64,000 nucleotides of DNA, from positions 62,001 through 126,000 of the forward strand of contig NZ_JAIQZF010000007.1 of assembly GCF_020164585.1 (NCBI RefSeq), written 5' to 3'. Below the pieces are notes generated by a model. The model did not search any database. It worked only from the letters and a program-made list of their open reading frames with translations, and had not been told where the DNA came from. The translations under genes and the position numbers were made by a program. This stretch comes from Psychroflexus curvus. Lineage in GTDB: Bacteria > Bacteroidota > Bacteroidia > Flavobacteriales > Flavobacteriaceae. Below, in pieces: positions 15,586 through 24,388 of this stretch (position 1 is its first letter; each line of letters begins with the position of its first letter).

Positions 15586-17601
15586 TTACTTCATTTGTTT
15601 TTTTAAGAGTTGCGCATTGACTGCCACAATTACCGTACTCAAGCTCATCAAAACAGCACCTACGGCGGGGCTTAAGATAATTCCTACTCCAGCCAAAACT
15701 CCAGCTGCCAGCGGAACAGCAATAATGTTGTACCCAGCTGCCCACCAAAGGTTTTGCATCATTTTTTTATACGTGGCTGTGCCAAATAAAATTAGGTTTG
15801 CAATGTCTTTAGGATTACTGTTGACCAAAATAATGTCTGCTGTTTCTGCTGCAACATCCGTTCCAGAACCAACCGCAATACCAACATCGGCTTGAGCCAG
15901 AGCTGGTGCATCATTCACCCCGTCACCCGTCATGGCAACAAACTCCCCTTTTTCCTGCAAGTCTTTGATAATGCTTTGTTTGTCTTCAGGAAGAACTTCA
16001 GCATAATAATCATCTAAGGAAAGCTCTTCACTTACCGCTTTAGCCACTTGCTCATTGTCTCCAGTGGCCATAATCACTTTAATGCCTCTGTCTTTTAAGG
16101 TTTTAATAGCGGATAAGGATTCAGGTCTGATTTCGTCTGCTAAAGCAATAAATCCAGCCAACTTAGCATCTATCGTCACAAAAACCACCGTCTCATCTTT
16201 AGATTTGAAAGCCTCTGAAGGAATGTCGATATCCTGTTCTTTCAACATTCCCGGACTCACAATTTTAATTTCTTGCTCATTTAAAGTTGCTTTAATTCCT
16301 TTCCCTGTGATATTTTGAAAGCCTGATGCTTCCTGTAAATCCAGATTATGAGATTTGGCTTTTCGAACTATTCCTGAAGCAATCGGGTGTTCTGAGCTGT
16401 TTTCAAGCGAAGCTGCGATTTGAAGCAGTTCATCATCTGATTGATTTTCTAAAACAGATGTATAACGCGTCACCCCAAATTTTCCTTTGGTTAAGGTTCC
16501 TGTTTTATCAAAAATAATAGCTGAGATTTTTCTTGAATTTTCAAAAGCAGTTCTGTTTCGAATCAGAAGTCCGTTTTTGGCAGAAACTGCCGTAGAAATC
16601 GCAACAACCAAAGGTACTGCTAAACCGAGTGCATGTGGACAGGAAATAATCATGACCGTCACCGTTCTCTCTAAAGCATATTCAAATTCTTTCCCAAGGC
16701 TCAGCCAAACAATCAAAGTGATAATACCTGCACCTAACGCCACATAAAACAACCAAGCCGCTGCTTTATTTGCCAGGTTTTGAGTTTTGGATTTGGTTTT
16801 TTGAGCTTCTTCCACCATGCCAATCACTTTTGACAAATAAGAGTCTTTGCCGGTGTGCTGCACTTTGATTTTTAAAGAGCCCTTATCGTTTATTGATCCC
16901 CCGATGACTTCATCCTCTTCATGCTTGGCAACGGGCTTGGACTCCCCTGTGAGCATCGATTCATTCACATGGCTTTCTCCTTCAATCACCTGACCATCAG
17001 CTGGAATCTTTTCACCTGGTTTTACCAGAATAACATCTTCATTTTGTAAGTCGTCTATAGAAACCTCTTCGTGTTCCCCATCTTCTTTTATTCGACGAGC
17101 GGTGGAAGGCATCATTTTAGCCAGTTCTTCTAAAGCATTGGAGGCTCCCATCACCGATTTCATTTCTATCCAGTGCCCCAGAAGCATAATCACAATTAAA
17201 CTGGCTAACTCCCAAAAGAATATTTTACCTTCCAAACCAAAGACCACCGCAGAGCTGTAAAAATAAGCCACCGAAATAGCCAGCGCAATCAAGGTCATCA
17301 TACCTGGTGTTTTCTTCTTAATTTCATCAACTAAACCTTTTAAAAATGGCCAGCCTCCATAAAAGAAAACAAAGGAAGAAAGTCCAAATTGAAGATAGCG
17401 ATCCCACTTGAATCGAAATTCATACCCAACTAAATCTTGTATCATCGGAGCCAAAACTATAATGGGCAACATGATGACTAATGAAATCCAAAATCGCTTT
17501 TTGAAATCTTCAATCATCATTTTATGATGGTCGTGATGAGAGTGATCGTCACCTGAATGCTCATGCTCATCTTTTGAATGATTGTTTTGATGGTGTTCCA
17601 T
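15586..17601 (-). CDS. copB: Copper-exporting P1B-type ATPase (CopB-like, CPH motif)
   Basis: 671 residues. The N-terminus is His-rich (residues 1-27, eleven His) instead of carrying HMA domains. Actuator TGES at 218-221; the intramembrane metal site is CPH (321-323), which marks the CopB/P1B-3 class rather than CPC CopA pumps; phosphorylation motif DKTGT at 365-369; nucleotide-binding SEHP near 403; hinge GDGVNDAP near 559. It uses ATP to pump Cu (I or II) or Ag(I) out of the cytosol. Flanked by the DUF3347 lipoprotein (69 bases downstream) and the ArsP-like permease (63 bases upstream) on the same strand. Confidence 0.94.
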   Translation of the reverse strand: MEHHQNNHSKDEHEHSGDDHSHHDHHKMMIEDFKKRFWISLVIMLPIIVLAPMIQDLVGYEFRFKWDRYLQFGLSSFVFFYGGWPFLKGLVDEIKKKTPGMMTLIALAISVAYFYSSAVVFGLEGKIFFWELASLIVIMLLGHWIEMKSVMGASNALEELAKMMPSTARRIKEDGEHEEVSIDDLQNEDVILVKPGEKIPADGQVIEGESHVNESMLTGESKPVAKHEEDEVIGGSINDKGSLKIKVQHTGKDSYLSKVIGMVEEAQKTKSKTQNLANKAAAWLFYVALGAGIITLIVWLSLGKEFEYALERTVTVMIISCPHALGLAVPLVVAISTAVSAKNGLLIRNRTAFENSRKISAIIFDKTGTLTKGKFGVTRYTSVLENQSDDELLQIAASLENSSEHPIASGIVRKAKSHNLDLQEASGFQNITGKGIKATLNEQEIKIVSPGMLKEQDIDIPSEAFKSKDETVVFVTIDAKLAGFIALADEIRPESLSAIKTLKDRGIKVIMATGDNEQVAKAVSEELSLDDYYAEVLPEDKQSIIKDLQEKGEFVAMTGDGVNDAPALAQADVGIAVGSGTDVAAETADIILVNSNPKDIANLILFGTATYKKMMQNLWWAAGYNIIAVPLAAGVLAGVGIILSPAVGAVLMSLSTVIVAVNAQLLKKQMK

Positions 17602-17664
17602 AATTTTTAGTTTTACAAGTTAGATATTTAGAAGAACTCTTTGTAATTATGTATCTTTTTAAGG

Positions 17665-18942
17665 CTAAATCAGATATAAAATCAAACCAATAATAACAAT
17701 TGAGATAAAGAGATAAACAACGACTTTTTTAAATGAAATCCCGCCACTTCCATGATCGTGATCATGACCTCCACCTTCTTTCATGTTCTTGGTTTTAAAA
17801 TTGAAATAAAGCATCAGCGCGGCAAGAACGGCAAATAGAATATTAAAATAGAAAGTATAATCCATCATAAATTGTGTCACCTCAGCTACCTTGCGGCTGC
17901 CTTCGGGCAAAACCCCAAAAAATTCGAAGCTATAATTGAGTATTAAGGCTGTAATAACAATACTCACATACATCACCCCGGCTATATAAAGGGCTATACG
18001 CGGACCATAGTATTTTCTGTTGATATTGACCAGGGGTGGTACCATAAGATCCGAATAAATAAACCCCATAAGTCCGGCAAACATCACTCCATTTTCGTTA
18101 AGCACTGTGGCAAGAGGGATGTTTCCCATAGACCCAATAAAGGTGGCGGCAGCCACAAAAGGAGCTACAAGCGCATTCTCTATCCGAATGACAAAGTCGG
18201 GTATCTCCCCTTGCAAATTATTAAGAAAAATAGCCTCCCAAAACGACTGGGGTACTAATACCGACACAAAGCCAGCTACCGTAAAACCAATCAGGATGTC
18301 TTTCCAGGCCATTTTCCATTCCATGACAAAGTTTTTACCAACCAAAAACCAGCCTTCCTTCGATTGTATGCGTTGCTTCCAGTCGAAGTCTTCTTCTTCA
18401 TATGATTCCTCCTCAACTTTCTCCCGGGCAGCTTTGATCCATTTTTTTGGATAAGTGAATTTTATGATAATAGAACTTATAGCAATCAGTAATAATCCAC
18501 CAATTATTTCTGCCAGTACAAATTCCCAGCCTAGAAAAATGAATATTAAAATCCCAAGTTCGATGACAAGGTTGGTGGAAGCAAACATAAATGCTATCGT
18601 ACTTACAAAGTGTGCGCCTTTCAAAAATAGCGATCTGGCTGCCGCCAGTGCCGCAAAAGAACAGGACGAAGAGATGGTTCCAAATAATGTAGATAATGAC
18701 ACGCTTTTCACATCGCTCTCACCCATGTGACGTGTAAGCTTCTTTTTAGGGACAAAGGCCTGAATAGCACCACTTATTATATAGCCCAACACAAAAGCCC
18801 AGCCTGCCTTCCAGAAAAATCCTACTGCGGTTTTGGCGCTTTCTCCCCAAAGACTAAAAAAACCTTCAGAATCCCCTTGAGCAAAAGACAGCATTGGAAA
18901 AATCGCAAATAGACCTGCTAAAATTATTGCTTTATTTTTCAT
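17665..18942 (-). CDS. ArsP-type permease (SO_0444-like metal efflux)
   Basis: 425 residues with a cleavable-looking leader (MKNKAIILAGLFAIFPMLSF), then about 8-10 membrane helices in two halves separated by a charged loop (near 180-200, EKVEEESYEEEDFDW). The first half carries GTISSSCSFAALAAARSLF, the Cys/Ser helix motif of the PF03773 permease family; the second half has SMGNIPLATVLNENG. A late His/Gly-rich segment (GGGHDHDHGSGG, near 393) suggests metal binding. Family members export arsenicals or are linked to Cu/Zn resistance; the copper context favours the latter. Substrate is inferred from context. Confidence 0.85.
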   Translation of the reverse strand: MKNKAIILAGLFAIFPMLSFAQGDSEGFFSLWGESAKTAVGFFWKAGWAFVLGYIISGAIQAFVPKKKLTRHMGESDVKSVSLSTLFGTISSSCSFAALAAARSLFLKGAHFVSTIAFMFASTNLVIELGILIFIFLGWEFVLAEIIGGLLLIAISSIIIKFTYPKKWIKAAREKVEEESYEEEDFDWKQRIQSKEGWFLVGKNFVMEWKMAWKDILIGFTVAGFVSVLVPQSFWEAIFLNNLQGEIPDFVIRIENALVAPFVAAATFIGSMGNIPLATVLNENGVMFAGLMGFIYSDLMVPPLVNINRKYYGPRIALYIAGVMYVSIVITALILNYSFEFFGVLPEGSRKVAEVTQFMMDYTFYFNILFAVLAALMLYFNFKTKNMKEGGGHDHDHGSGGISFKKVVVYLFISIVIIGLILYLI

Positions 18943-19029
18943 ATTAGATTAGAATTTTTTTGAATTAATAATTAAGAAATACTAAACTCATTTTAAAATC
19001 TGTCATTTATTTTAGGCGGGATTCATGCT

Positions 19030-20346
19030 TCAACTTTTACTGGATTCAGATTTGTCAGTTCTATTCAAAAACCATTTTTCACCTATAAAAACGATAAGCA
19101 TAATGGCTGCGGAAACCATCAATACCAAAATATCGGAAGACAATTTTATCCATAAAAAAGCAACCAGAACAATAAGGTCTAAAATCAGTGCGGTTATCAA
19201 AATAACAGCGTTGGCCTTCACCTCCTTTCTTAAGTGTTTTAAAACCCCCCAGTGGATCATCATGTCCATAACCAAATAAAATATAGCTCCCATAGATGCA
19301 ATTCTGGACAGGTCGAAAAACACAGTCAGGACAATGGCGATGACTACCGTGTAAACCAGCATATGTTTCTGAATTCGTCCAGGCATTCCAAAATGGCTGT
19401 GTGGAATCAATTTCATGTCGGTGAGCATCGCTGTCATTCTGGAAACGGCAAAAATACTGGCAATTATTCCTGAAATGGTTGCTACAATGGCAATACCCAC
19501 TGTAAAATACAAGCCATAATCCCCAAAAGCAGGCTTTGCAGCTTCAGCTAAAGAATAATCTTTAGCTTTAATAATTTCGGAAATCGAAAGACTGGAATTT
19601 ACGGCATAAGCAACTAAGAAATATACCACCGTGCATATCAATAATGAAATAATAATAGATCGACCTACGTTTTTCTTAGGCTTGGTGATTTCATCTCCGC
19701 TATTGGTAATGGTGGTAAATCCTTTATAAGCCAAAATAGAGAGAGCCAAAGCTCCGATATAACTGGCTGCTGAATAGTCTGTGCTTTCAGAAGGTTTAGG
19801 TATCAGACCCTCTAATGAAAAGCTTACTGCCCACAAAGCTCCAACTGCAAAAATCAAAATCCCTGCAATTTTGACAAATGCCATCACCAACGACGATTTT
19901 CCAATCAGTCGATTACCGGAAATGTTTATCAAAAAAGCAACAATTAACAATCCTACACCCAAAATGGGAATCCAAAGCGCTTTGTTTTCAACGGTAAAAA
20001 GTTGCAACGTATAGGAGCCAAAGGTTCTGGCGACCAGACTTTCATTGATCACCATCGATAAAGCCATCAATAAAGAAGCAGAAGCCGTAATGGTCGTTTT
20101 GCCATAGGCTTTTTGCAAAATCATAGCAATGCCTCCTGCAGAAGGATACGCATTGGAAACTTTGATATAAGAATATGCACTAAAGCCAGAAATGACTGCT
20201 CCCAGCAGAAAAATATAAGGAAACCATGTACCCGAAAGTTCTGCTACCTGACCAAGAAGTGCAAATATTCCTGCTCCTATCATGACACCCGTCCCCAGAG
20301 CGACAGATCCTAATAAGCTCAAACTCCCCTTTTTATACTGGCCCAT
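19030..20346 (-). CDS. APC-family amino-acid permease
   Basis: 438 residues with about 12 membrane helices. The first helix motif GSVALGTGVMIGAGIFALLG (residues 12-31) is the substrate-binding GxG break of APC transporters. It exchanges or imports amino acids or amines; the substrate cannot be told. It sits inside the metal island, 3 bases downstream of a small SHOCT protein and 87 bases upstream of the ArsP-like permease gene, so it is probably co-transcribed with metal genes. Whether it exports a metal-amino acid complex or supplies thiol precursors is speculation. Confidence 0.85.
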   Translation of the reverse strand: MGQYKKGSLSLLGSVALGTGVMIGAGIFALLGQVAELSGTWFPYIFLLGAVISGFSAYSYIKVSNAYPSAGGIAMILQKAYGKTTITASASLLMALSMVINESLVARTFGSYTLQLFTVENKALWIPILGVGLLIVAFLINISGNRLIGKSSLVMAFVKIAGILIFAVGALWAVSFSLEGLIPKPSESTDYSAASYIGALALSILAYKGFTTITNSGDEITKPKKNVGRSIIISLLICTVVYFLVAYAVNSSLSISEIIKAKDYSLAEAAKPAFGDYGLYFTVGIAIVATISGIIASIFAVSRMTAMLTDMKLIPHSHFGMPGRIQKHMLVYTVVIAIVLTVFFDLSRIASMGAIFYLVMDMMIHWGVLKHLRKEVKANAVILITALILDLIVLVAFLWIKLSSDILVLMVSAAIMLIVFIGEKWFLNRTDKSESSKS

Positions 20347-20349
20347 GAG

Positions 20350-20562
20350 TTATCCTGCTTTTTCCAGTTCCTTTTTTCTCTTTTCGAATTCCTCATCATC
20401 AATTTCACCTTTAGCGTAACGGTTTTTGAGGGTTTCTAATGGCGTTGAAGTCGAGCTGTTATTTACAGTTGAGTCAGGCCTTCTTTTAAAAACGCCACTT
20501 CGCCTTACAGCTGCAAATAAAATAACTATGAGCACTAACCCAATAATCCATCCGTACATCAT
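20350..20562 (-). CDS. Small SHOCT-domain membrane protein
   Basis: 70 residues. One N-terminal membrane helix (MYGWIIGLVLIVILFAAV) and a C-terminal SHOCT motif (LKNRYAKGEIDDEEFEKRKK). SHOCT is a short oligomerisation-type motif common at protein ends, and small membrane SHOCT proteins are frequent in metal-resistance loci of Bacteroidota. The gene ends 3 bases before the APC permease start. Molecular role unknown. Confidence 0.85.
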   Translation of the reverse strand: MMYGWIIGLVLIVILFAAVRRSGVFKRRPDSTVNNSSTSTPLETLKNRYAKGEIDDEEFEKRKKELEKAG

Positions 20563-20597
20563 AATTTTTGAATTTTAGTGTTATTAAAAATTAAGTT

Positions 20598-21098
20598 TTA
20601 CTGCTTGTCATTTTCCTTTTCATCCATCATGCCTCCATTGTGCATGTTTTGCATCATTTCCTGCATCATTTCTTTTTTCATGTCAGAATTTTCTTTCATC
20701 ACCTTCATCAGTTTTTTTCTACCCTCAGCGCTTTTCATCATTTTTTCAGTCATTTTCGACTGCATTTTCTCCATCATTTCCGGGTTGTTCTGCATCATGT
20801 TCTGCATGTTTTCTTTCATCTGCTCTTTCATCTCTGGATTGTTTTTCATCATCTCCATTAGTTTTCCAGACTCCATCATTTCCATATGGCTTTGCATCAT
20901 TATTTTCCGAGCGCCTTGATCTTCCTGAGCCATCTGAGTAAACTCTTTCATTTGTTCAGAATTTGAAATGATTTCCTGGTAAACGGCCTGTCTGTTGTTT
21001 TGAAGTTCCATGGTTTCAGCAGCATCAAAGCTGGATTTACAGCTTACAAACGCCCCCATTATTCCTATTACCATTAGTGTTTTCGAAATTGTTTTCAT
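20598..21098 (-). CDS. Met-rich lipoprotein, probable periplasmic Cu(I)/Ag(I) binder
   Basis: 166 residues. Signal with lipobox (GAFVSCKSSFD, Cys near 20), then an almost wholly helical chain in which Met is very abundant, with repeated NPEM and MM-x-x-M patterns (ESGKLMEMMKNNPEMKEQ; MQNNPEMMEKMQSKMTEKMM). Met clusters bind Cu(I) or Ag(I) in the oxidising periplasm, as in other copper proteins. No named domain is recognised. It lies between the multicopper oxidase and the SHOCT protein; the function is inferred from composition and context. Confidence 0.8.
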   Translation of the reverse strand: MKTISKTLMVIGIMGAFVSCKSSFDAAETMELQNNRQAVYQEIISNSEQMKEFTQMAQEDQGARKIMMQSHMEMMESGKLMEMMKNNPEMKEQMKENMQNMMQNNPEMMEKMQSKMTEKMMKSAEGRKKLMKVMKENSDMKKEMMQEMMQNMHNGGMMDEKENDKQ

Positions 21099-21194
21099 TG
21101 TTAAATTTATTTAGTTAAAATTTGTTTTAAATAGTTTCTGGTGTTTTAAAACCAAAAAGAAACATTTTCTTTATAGCTAATTCTTACTCCTTTT

Positions 21195-22856
21195 TTACGT
21201 GATTTTAAAGTTTCTCATCATCCCCATATCTTCGTGTTCCAGGTTATGGCAGTGATAAACAAACAAGCCTTTGAAATCCTTAAACTCCATGATAACTTTA
21301 GCCTTCATACCTGGCATTAACAAGACCGTGTCCTGCCAGCCTTCATTAATAAAACCCTCTTTTATAGCCTCCCATAATTGCGGGTCTACATCACTTACAT
21401 CTCTTTCCAAAATATTGAACTGCACCTGATGAATATGAACCGGATGTGGCATTTGCATCATGTTACCCATCATGCCGCCACTCATCATACCATCATCGCC
21501 GCCCATCATGCCACCATTACCCATCATACCGCCGCCACGATTATTACCCATCATGGAAGAGCTATTGATCAACTCCCATACTTCTGTACTCCCTAGCTTT
21601 ACGGTTTCTTCATCGACTACGCCTGTAGTTTCCCAGGTGCGCCCATTGATCGTCCAGTCCATGTGATCCATGGCGAAGCTAAACTGCCTTGGATTATTTA
21701 GATTTTCTGCCGTAGACGGATCGAGATAGTTGGATTTGACTAATTGCTGCGGTAAGCTATACTCATTACTGCCAGAACTAGTTGTCTTTACAGTAAACAC
21801 TTCATATTCGCTTCCTTGAGGTAAAGAAGTTTCTCCTCCATCCATCATCATACCTCCGGACATCACTTCCAAAGGAAAAGAAGCGTTTTTCATCGTCAAC
21901 CGGGTACCCTCAGGCTTGTCTGTTAAATCCAGCCAGACATCAGCTCTTTTTGCAGGGCCAAGCATAAGGTAGGGCAATTCTTTTGGAACACTTAATAAAC
22001 TTCCATCAATCCCTATGACAGTAATCGGACTTCCATCTTCCCATGCCAACTTGTAGATTCTTGAATTGGAGCCATTCAGTAATCTAAGTCGGTAAGCACA
22101 ACCTGATTTCAGATTCAGGACTTTTTCAGCAGTCCCATTAATCAAGATCTGTTCACCTAAAAAGCCGCGCATGCTATCCATTCTGCTTTGAATATAAACC
22201 AACTGATTATCTTCATCAAAAGAGCGATCCTGAATCACAATAGGCCTGTCAAATTCGCCTTGTGGCAAATTGAGTTGTTCTTCTTCCTCATCCGTGACCA
22301 GTAAAAGCCCGGCCAGGCCATTATAAACCTGAGGTCCTGTTCGACCATGTGGGTGCGGATGATACCAATAGGTCCCCGCACGATTCATCACTTCATACTC
22401 ATAAATGTAGGTTTCTCCACTATGTATGACATCCTTAGGATGACCATCATTCTCTGATGTAACGTGCATGCCGTGCCAGTGAACAATGGTTTCTTCAGGG
22501 ATAGTATTCTGAAAACGAATACGTATTTTTTGTCCCTTCTTTACTTTAATAGTAGGCCCTAGATAACTTCCCTCAGTTGTTTGTAAGGCCTCCTTATCCC
22601 CTTTTATTACACTTCCTTCAAATACCCAGGCTTTTGTTTTGGAACCTGATAGGATAGGTATCTCCCGCTCAACAGCGCTTAATTCTAAATCTATATCAGG
22701 CCTGAAGTCTGGATTCACCACAGGTGATGCTGTATTTGAGGACTGTCCATCACAGGAGGAAATGAATGGCCAAAGCATAAGGGTTGCCGCACCATAGCCT
22801 GCGGTTTCAAGGAATGCTCTTCGGTTAAATGGTTTAGGTTGTTCAGTTTTTTTCAT
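21195..22856 (-). CDS. Multicopper oxidase (CueO/CopA-type), Tat-exported
   Basis: 553 residues from the ATG at 22856 (a TTG three codons upstream is less likely). A twin-arginine signal (FNRRAFLETAGYG) exports the folded enzyme. The four copper-ligand motifs are present: HWHGMH (near 126), WYHPHPHG (near 164), HPVHIH (near 473) and HCHNLEHEDMGMM near the C-terminus, where HCH and the axial Met form the type 1 site. Just before the third motif is a Met/Gly-rich insert (GGMMGNGGMMGG, near 440-465), as in CueO-like cuprous oxidases. It probably oxidises toxic Cu(I) to Cu(II) in the periplasm. Confidence 0.94.
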   Translation of the reverse strand: MKKTEQPKPFNRRAFLETAGYGAATLMLWPFISSCDGQSSNTASPVVNPDFRPDIDLELSAVEREIPILSGSKTKAWVFEGSVIKGDKEALQTTEGSYLGPTIKVKKGQKIRIRFQNTIPEETIVHWHGMHVTSENDGHPKDVIHSGETYIYEYEVMNRAGTYWYHPHPHGRTGPQVYNGLAGLLLVTDEEEEQLNLPQGEFDRPIVIQDRSFDEDNQLVYIQSRMDSMRGFLGEQILINGTAEKVLNLKSGCAYRLRLLNGSNSRIYKLAWEDGSPITVIGIDGSLLSVPKELPYLMLGPAKRADVWLDLTDKPEGTRLTMKNASFPLEVMSGGMMMDGGETSLPQGSEYEVFTVKTTSSGSNEYSLPQQLVKSNYLDPSTAENLNNPRQFSFAMDHMDWTINGRTWETTGVVDEETVKLGSTEVWELINSSSMMGNNRGGGMMGNGGMMGGDDGMMSGGMMGNMMQMPHPVHIHQVQFNILERDVSDVDPQLWEAIKEGFINEGWQDTVLLMPGMKAKVIMEFKDFKGLFVYHCHNLEHEDMGMMRNFKIT

Positions 22857-22943
22857 TGCAAACAAGGTTTTGAAAAAAGATTACTATTAGTTTCCTGCTA
22901 TTATCTCAGTGGTTTATATTATTTCATAAGTATTAAATAATTT

Positions 22944-23174
22944 CTATTCTTTTTTATTCTTATCCATATCTAGTGACGTACTGTCATTACTTGTGTCGTC
23001 ATGAGTCCTTCCTTCCTCATGATTGTGATGCATATAAACATCATCTTCAATGATGTCGGTTTGACCCTCATCTCTCTGGTTATTTTCCTTTTTCTTATCG
23101 GTACATGAAATTGCAAAAAAGACAACAACAAGCATGACCAGAGTCTTTAGGAAATGATTTACTGATGCTCTCAT
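22944..23174 (-). CDS. Small His-rich lipoprotein, related to the N-terminus of the DUF3347 lipoprotein
   Basis: 76 residues. Lipobox FFAISCTDKKKENN is very like VACVDKKKEDN of the protein at 14821-15516, followed by an acidic/His tract (YMHHNHEEGRTHDD) but no DUF3347 domain. It therefore looks like a short paralogue made of the lipid anchor plus metal-binding linker. It is probably a periplasmic metal buffer. The gene is alone between the multicopper oxidase (87 bases) and the Cys-rich lipoprotein (189 bases). Confidence 0.7.
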   Translation of the reverse strand: MRASVNHFLKTLVMLVVVFFAISCTDKKKENNQRDEGQTDIIEDDVYMHHNHEEGRTHDDTSNDSTSLDMDKNKKE

Positions 23175-23363
23175 AGTTTTTAGGTTTTGGTATTTTGTTT
23201 ACGTGTTATCGTCCTTTTTAAAAATTTATATAAATAAAAAGCCGTTTCAGTCAAAAACTTCTGACCAAATACAAATGAACTACCCATTTTCATGAAAGCA
23301 ATACGTCTGAAACTTGTTTATAAACCTGAACCCCTGGATTATAAATTCCTGTATTTTTATATA

Positions 23364-23780
23364 CTAAGGACTCAGCGTATAAGCTTTATAATTTGATTCA
23401 GATTCGAAATAGGTCACAGAGCCTTTTGAGTTAGACAGCACAATAAAGGCCTCAGATTTATCTATCGGATTCCCACTGTAAGGATCAATTGCAATTCTCG
23501 CTTCATCTATCGTATTCAATTTATCGACGCACATATCGCAACAGCCGTAGTAAGTTTTACCACTTACCGGGACAGGGATTTGTTCAATACCAATATAAGC
23601 GTCATTGACCATACAAACTCGATCATTTGGGACTTTATCCCCAATCGCTATACTTTTGGACTGGTCTATGTGTTCCGATAGCCCGGATGTAGATGTTTTG
23701 TTTTCTTTTTCTGAATTGGAGTTACAACTCACAAGAAAAAGCAGGAGTGTACATGCTGTTAATATAGTTTTCAGTGTCAT
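23364..23780 (-). CDS. Cys-rich lipoprotein with TRASH/YHS-like metal site
   Basis: 138 residues. Lipobox FLVSCNSNSEK (Cys near 19). The mature part has VCMVNDAYIG (Cys near 57) and GKTYYGCCDMCVDKL (Cys near 79, 80, 83), then IDPYSGNPIDKSEAFIV. The pattern Cys-x2-N, later YYGCCxxC, then DPxSGxxIDK resembles TRASH/YHS-type metal-binding knuckles that recognise copper or other soft metals. The C-terminus (GSVTYFESESNYKAY) also fits YHS-like proteins. It lies between efflux and oxidase genes, so metal delivery is plausible. I do not recognise a named family. Confidence 0.75.
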   Translation of the reverse strand: MTLKTILTACTLLLFLVSCNSNSEKENKTSTSGLSEHIDQSKSIAIGDKVPNDRVCMVNDAYIGIEQIPVPVSGKTYYGCCDMCVDKLNTIDEARIAIDPYSGNPIDKSEAFIVLSNSKGSVTYFESESNYKAYTLSP

Positions 23781-23850
23781 GTTTTAAACGTTATTAGGTT
23801 AAAAGGTATTGAAAAAATTAATAATTATTAAGGCATTAACTAATGTTTAG

Positions 23851-24360
23851 TTATTTGATGGTTTCTTTTACGCTTCCACATTTCAACATTTTATCGCCAT
23901 AATAAGGATTGCGAATCTCCTGGCTGGTGGACAACCATGAAGCTTTTGCCATAGGACAATGCTCCAAATAAACCTCCCCTTTAGAAAGCTCTCCCGCTTT
24001 TACTAAATAAAGCATTTCTCGACTCAGTCCCTTAAAGGCTTCTCGCTGTTCTTCCAAAGTAGAGGATGAACTCAATTTGGTCACTGCTGCTTTTGCTTTT
24101 TCACCGCCGTTTACATCTCCAAGTGATGCTTCTAACTTACCTGCCGCTTTTTGGGCCTCTTCTGTTTTTGAAGCTACCAAAGCTTCTTTTAAAAGAATGT
24201 AAGGCTCAAAAACATCACCTAGCTGCTGGTCCCTAAACTCAATTTCCATGTTTGAATTCATTTCTTTTTGCTCCCCATGATGAGCATGATCCTGTTGGGC
24301 AAATGCTCCAAAACCAATAAAGGTCAGGGCGAGGGCTAAAATTGTTTTTCTATTTTTCAT
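23851..24360 (-). CDS. Secreted DUF3347 protein
   Basis: 169 residues: a signal peptide (about 1-21, FIGFGAFAQQ), a short His-rich start (DHAHHGEQ), and one DUF3347 domain with the hallmark ending EHCPMAKASWLSTSQEIRNP and KMLKCGSVKETIK. It has Ala-Gln, not a lipobox Cys, so it should be soluble in the periplasm. It lies 28 bases downstream of the CusB-like gene, whose C-terminus carries the same domain, so the two may be products of a duplication followed by gene split or fusion. Probably a periplasmic metal carrier for the efflux pump. Confidence 0.88.
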   Translation of the reverse strand: MKNRKTILALALTFIGFGAFAQQDHAHHGEQKEMNSNMEIEFRDQQLGDVFEPYILLKEALVASKTEEAQKAAGKLEASLGDVNGGEKAKAAVTKLSSSSTLEEQREAFKGLSREMLYLVKAGELSKGEVYLEHCPMAKASWLSTSQEIRNPYYGDKMLKCGSVKETIK

Positions 24361-24388
24361 TCTTTTGATTTTAAAAATTTAAGGTGCA

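Noticed and set aside
20578-20919. 113-codon plus-strand frame of hydrophobic/Cys/Ile residues
   Set aside because: It is the complement of the Met/Glu-rich lipoprotein gene (Met and Lys codons read backwards give His, Phe, Ile); no start context or family.
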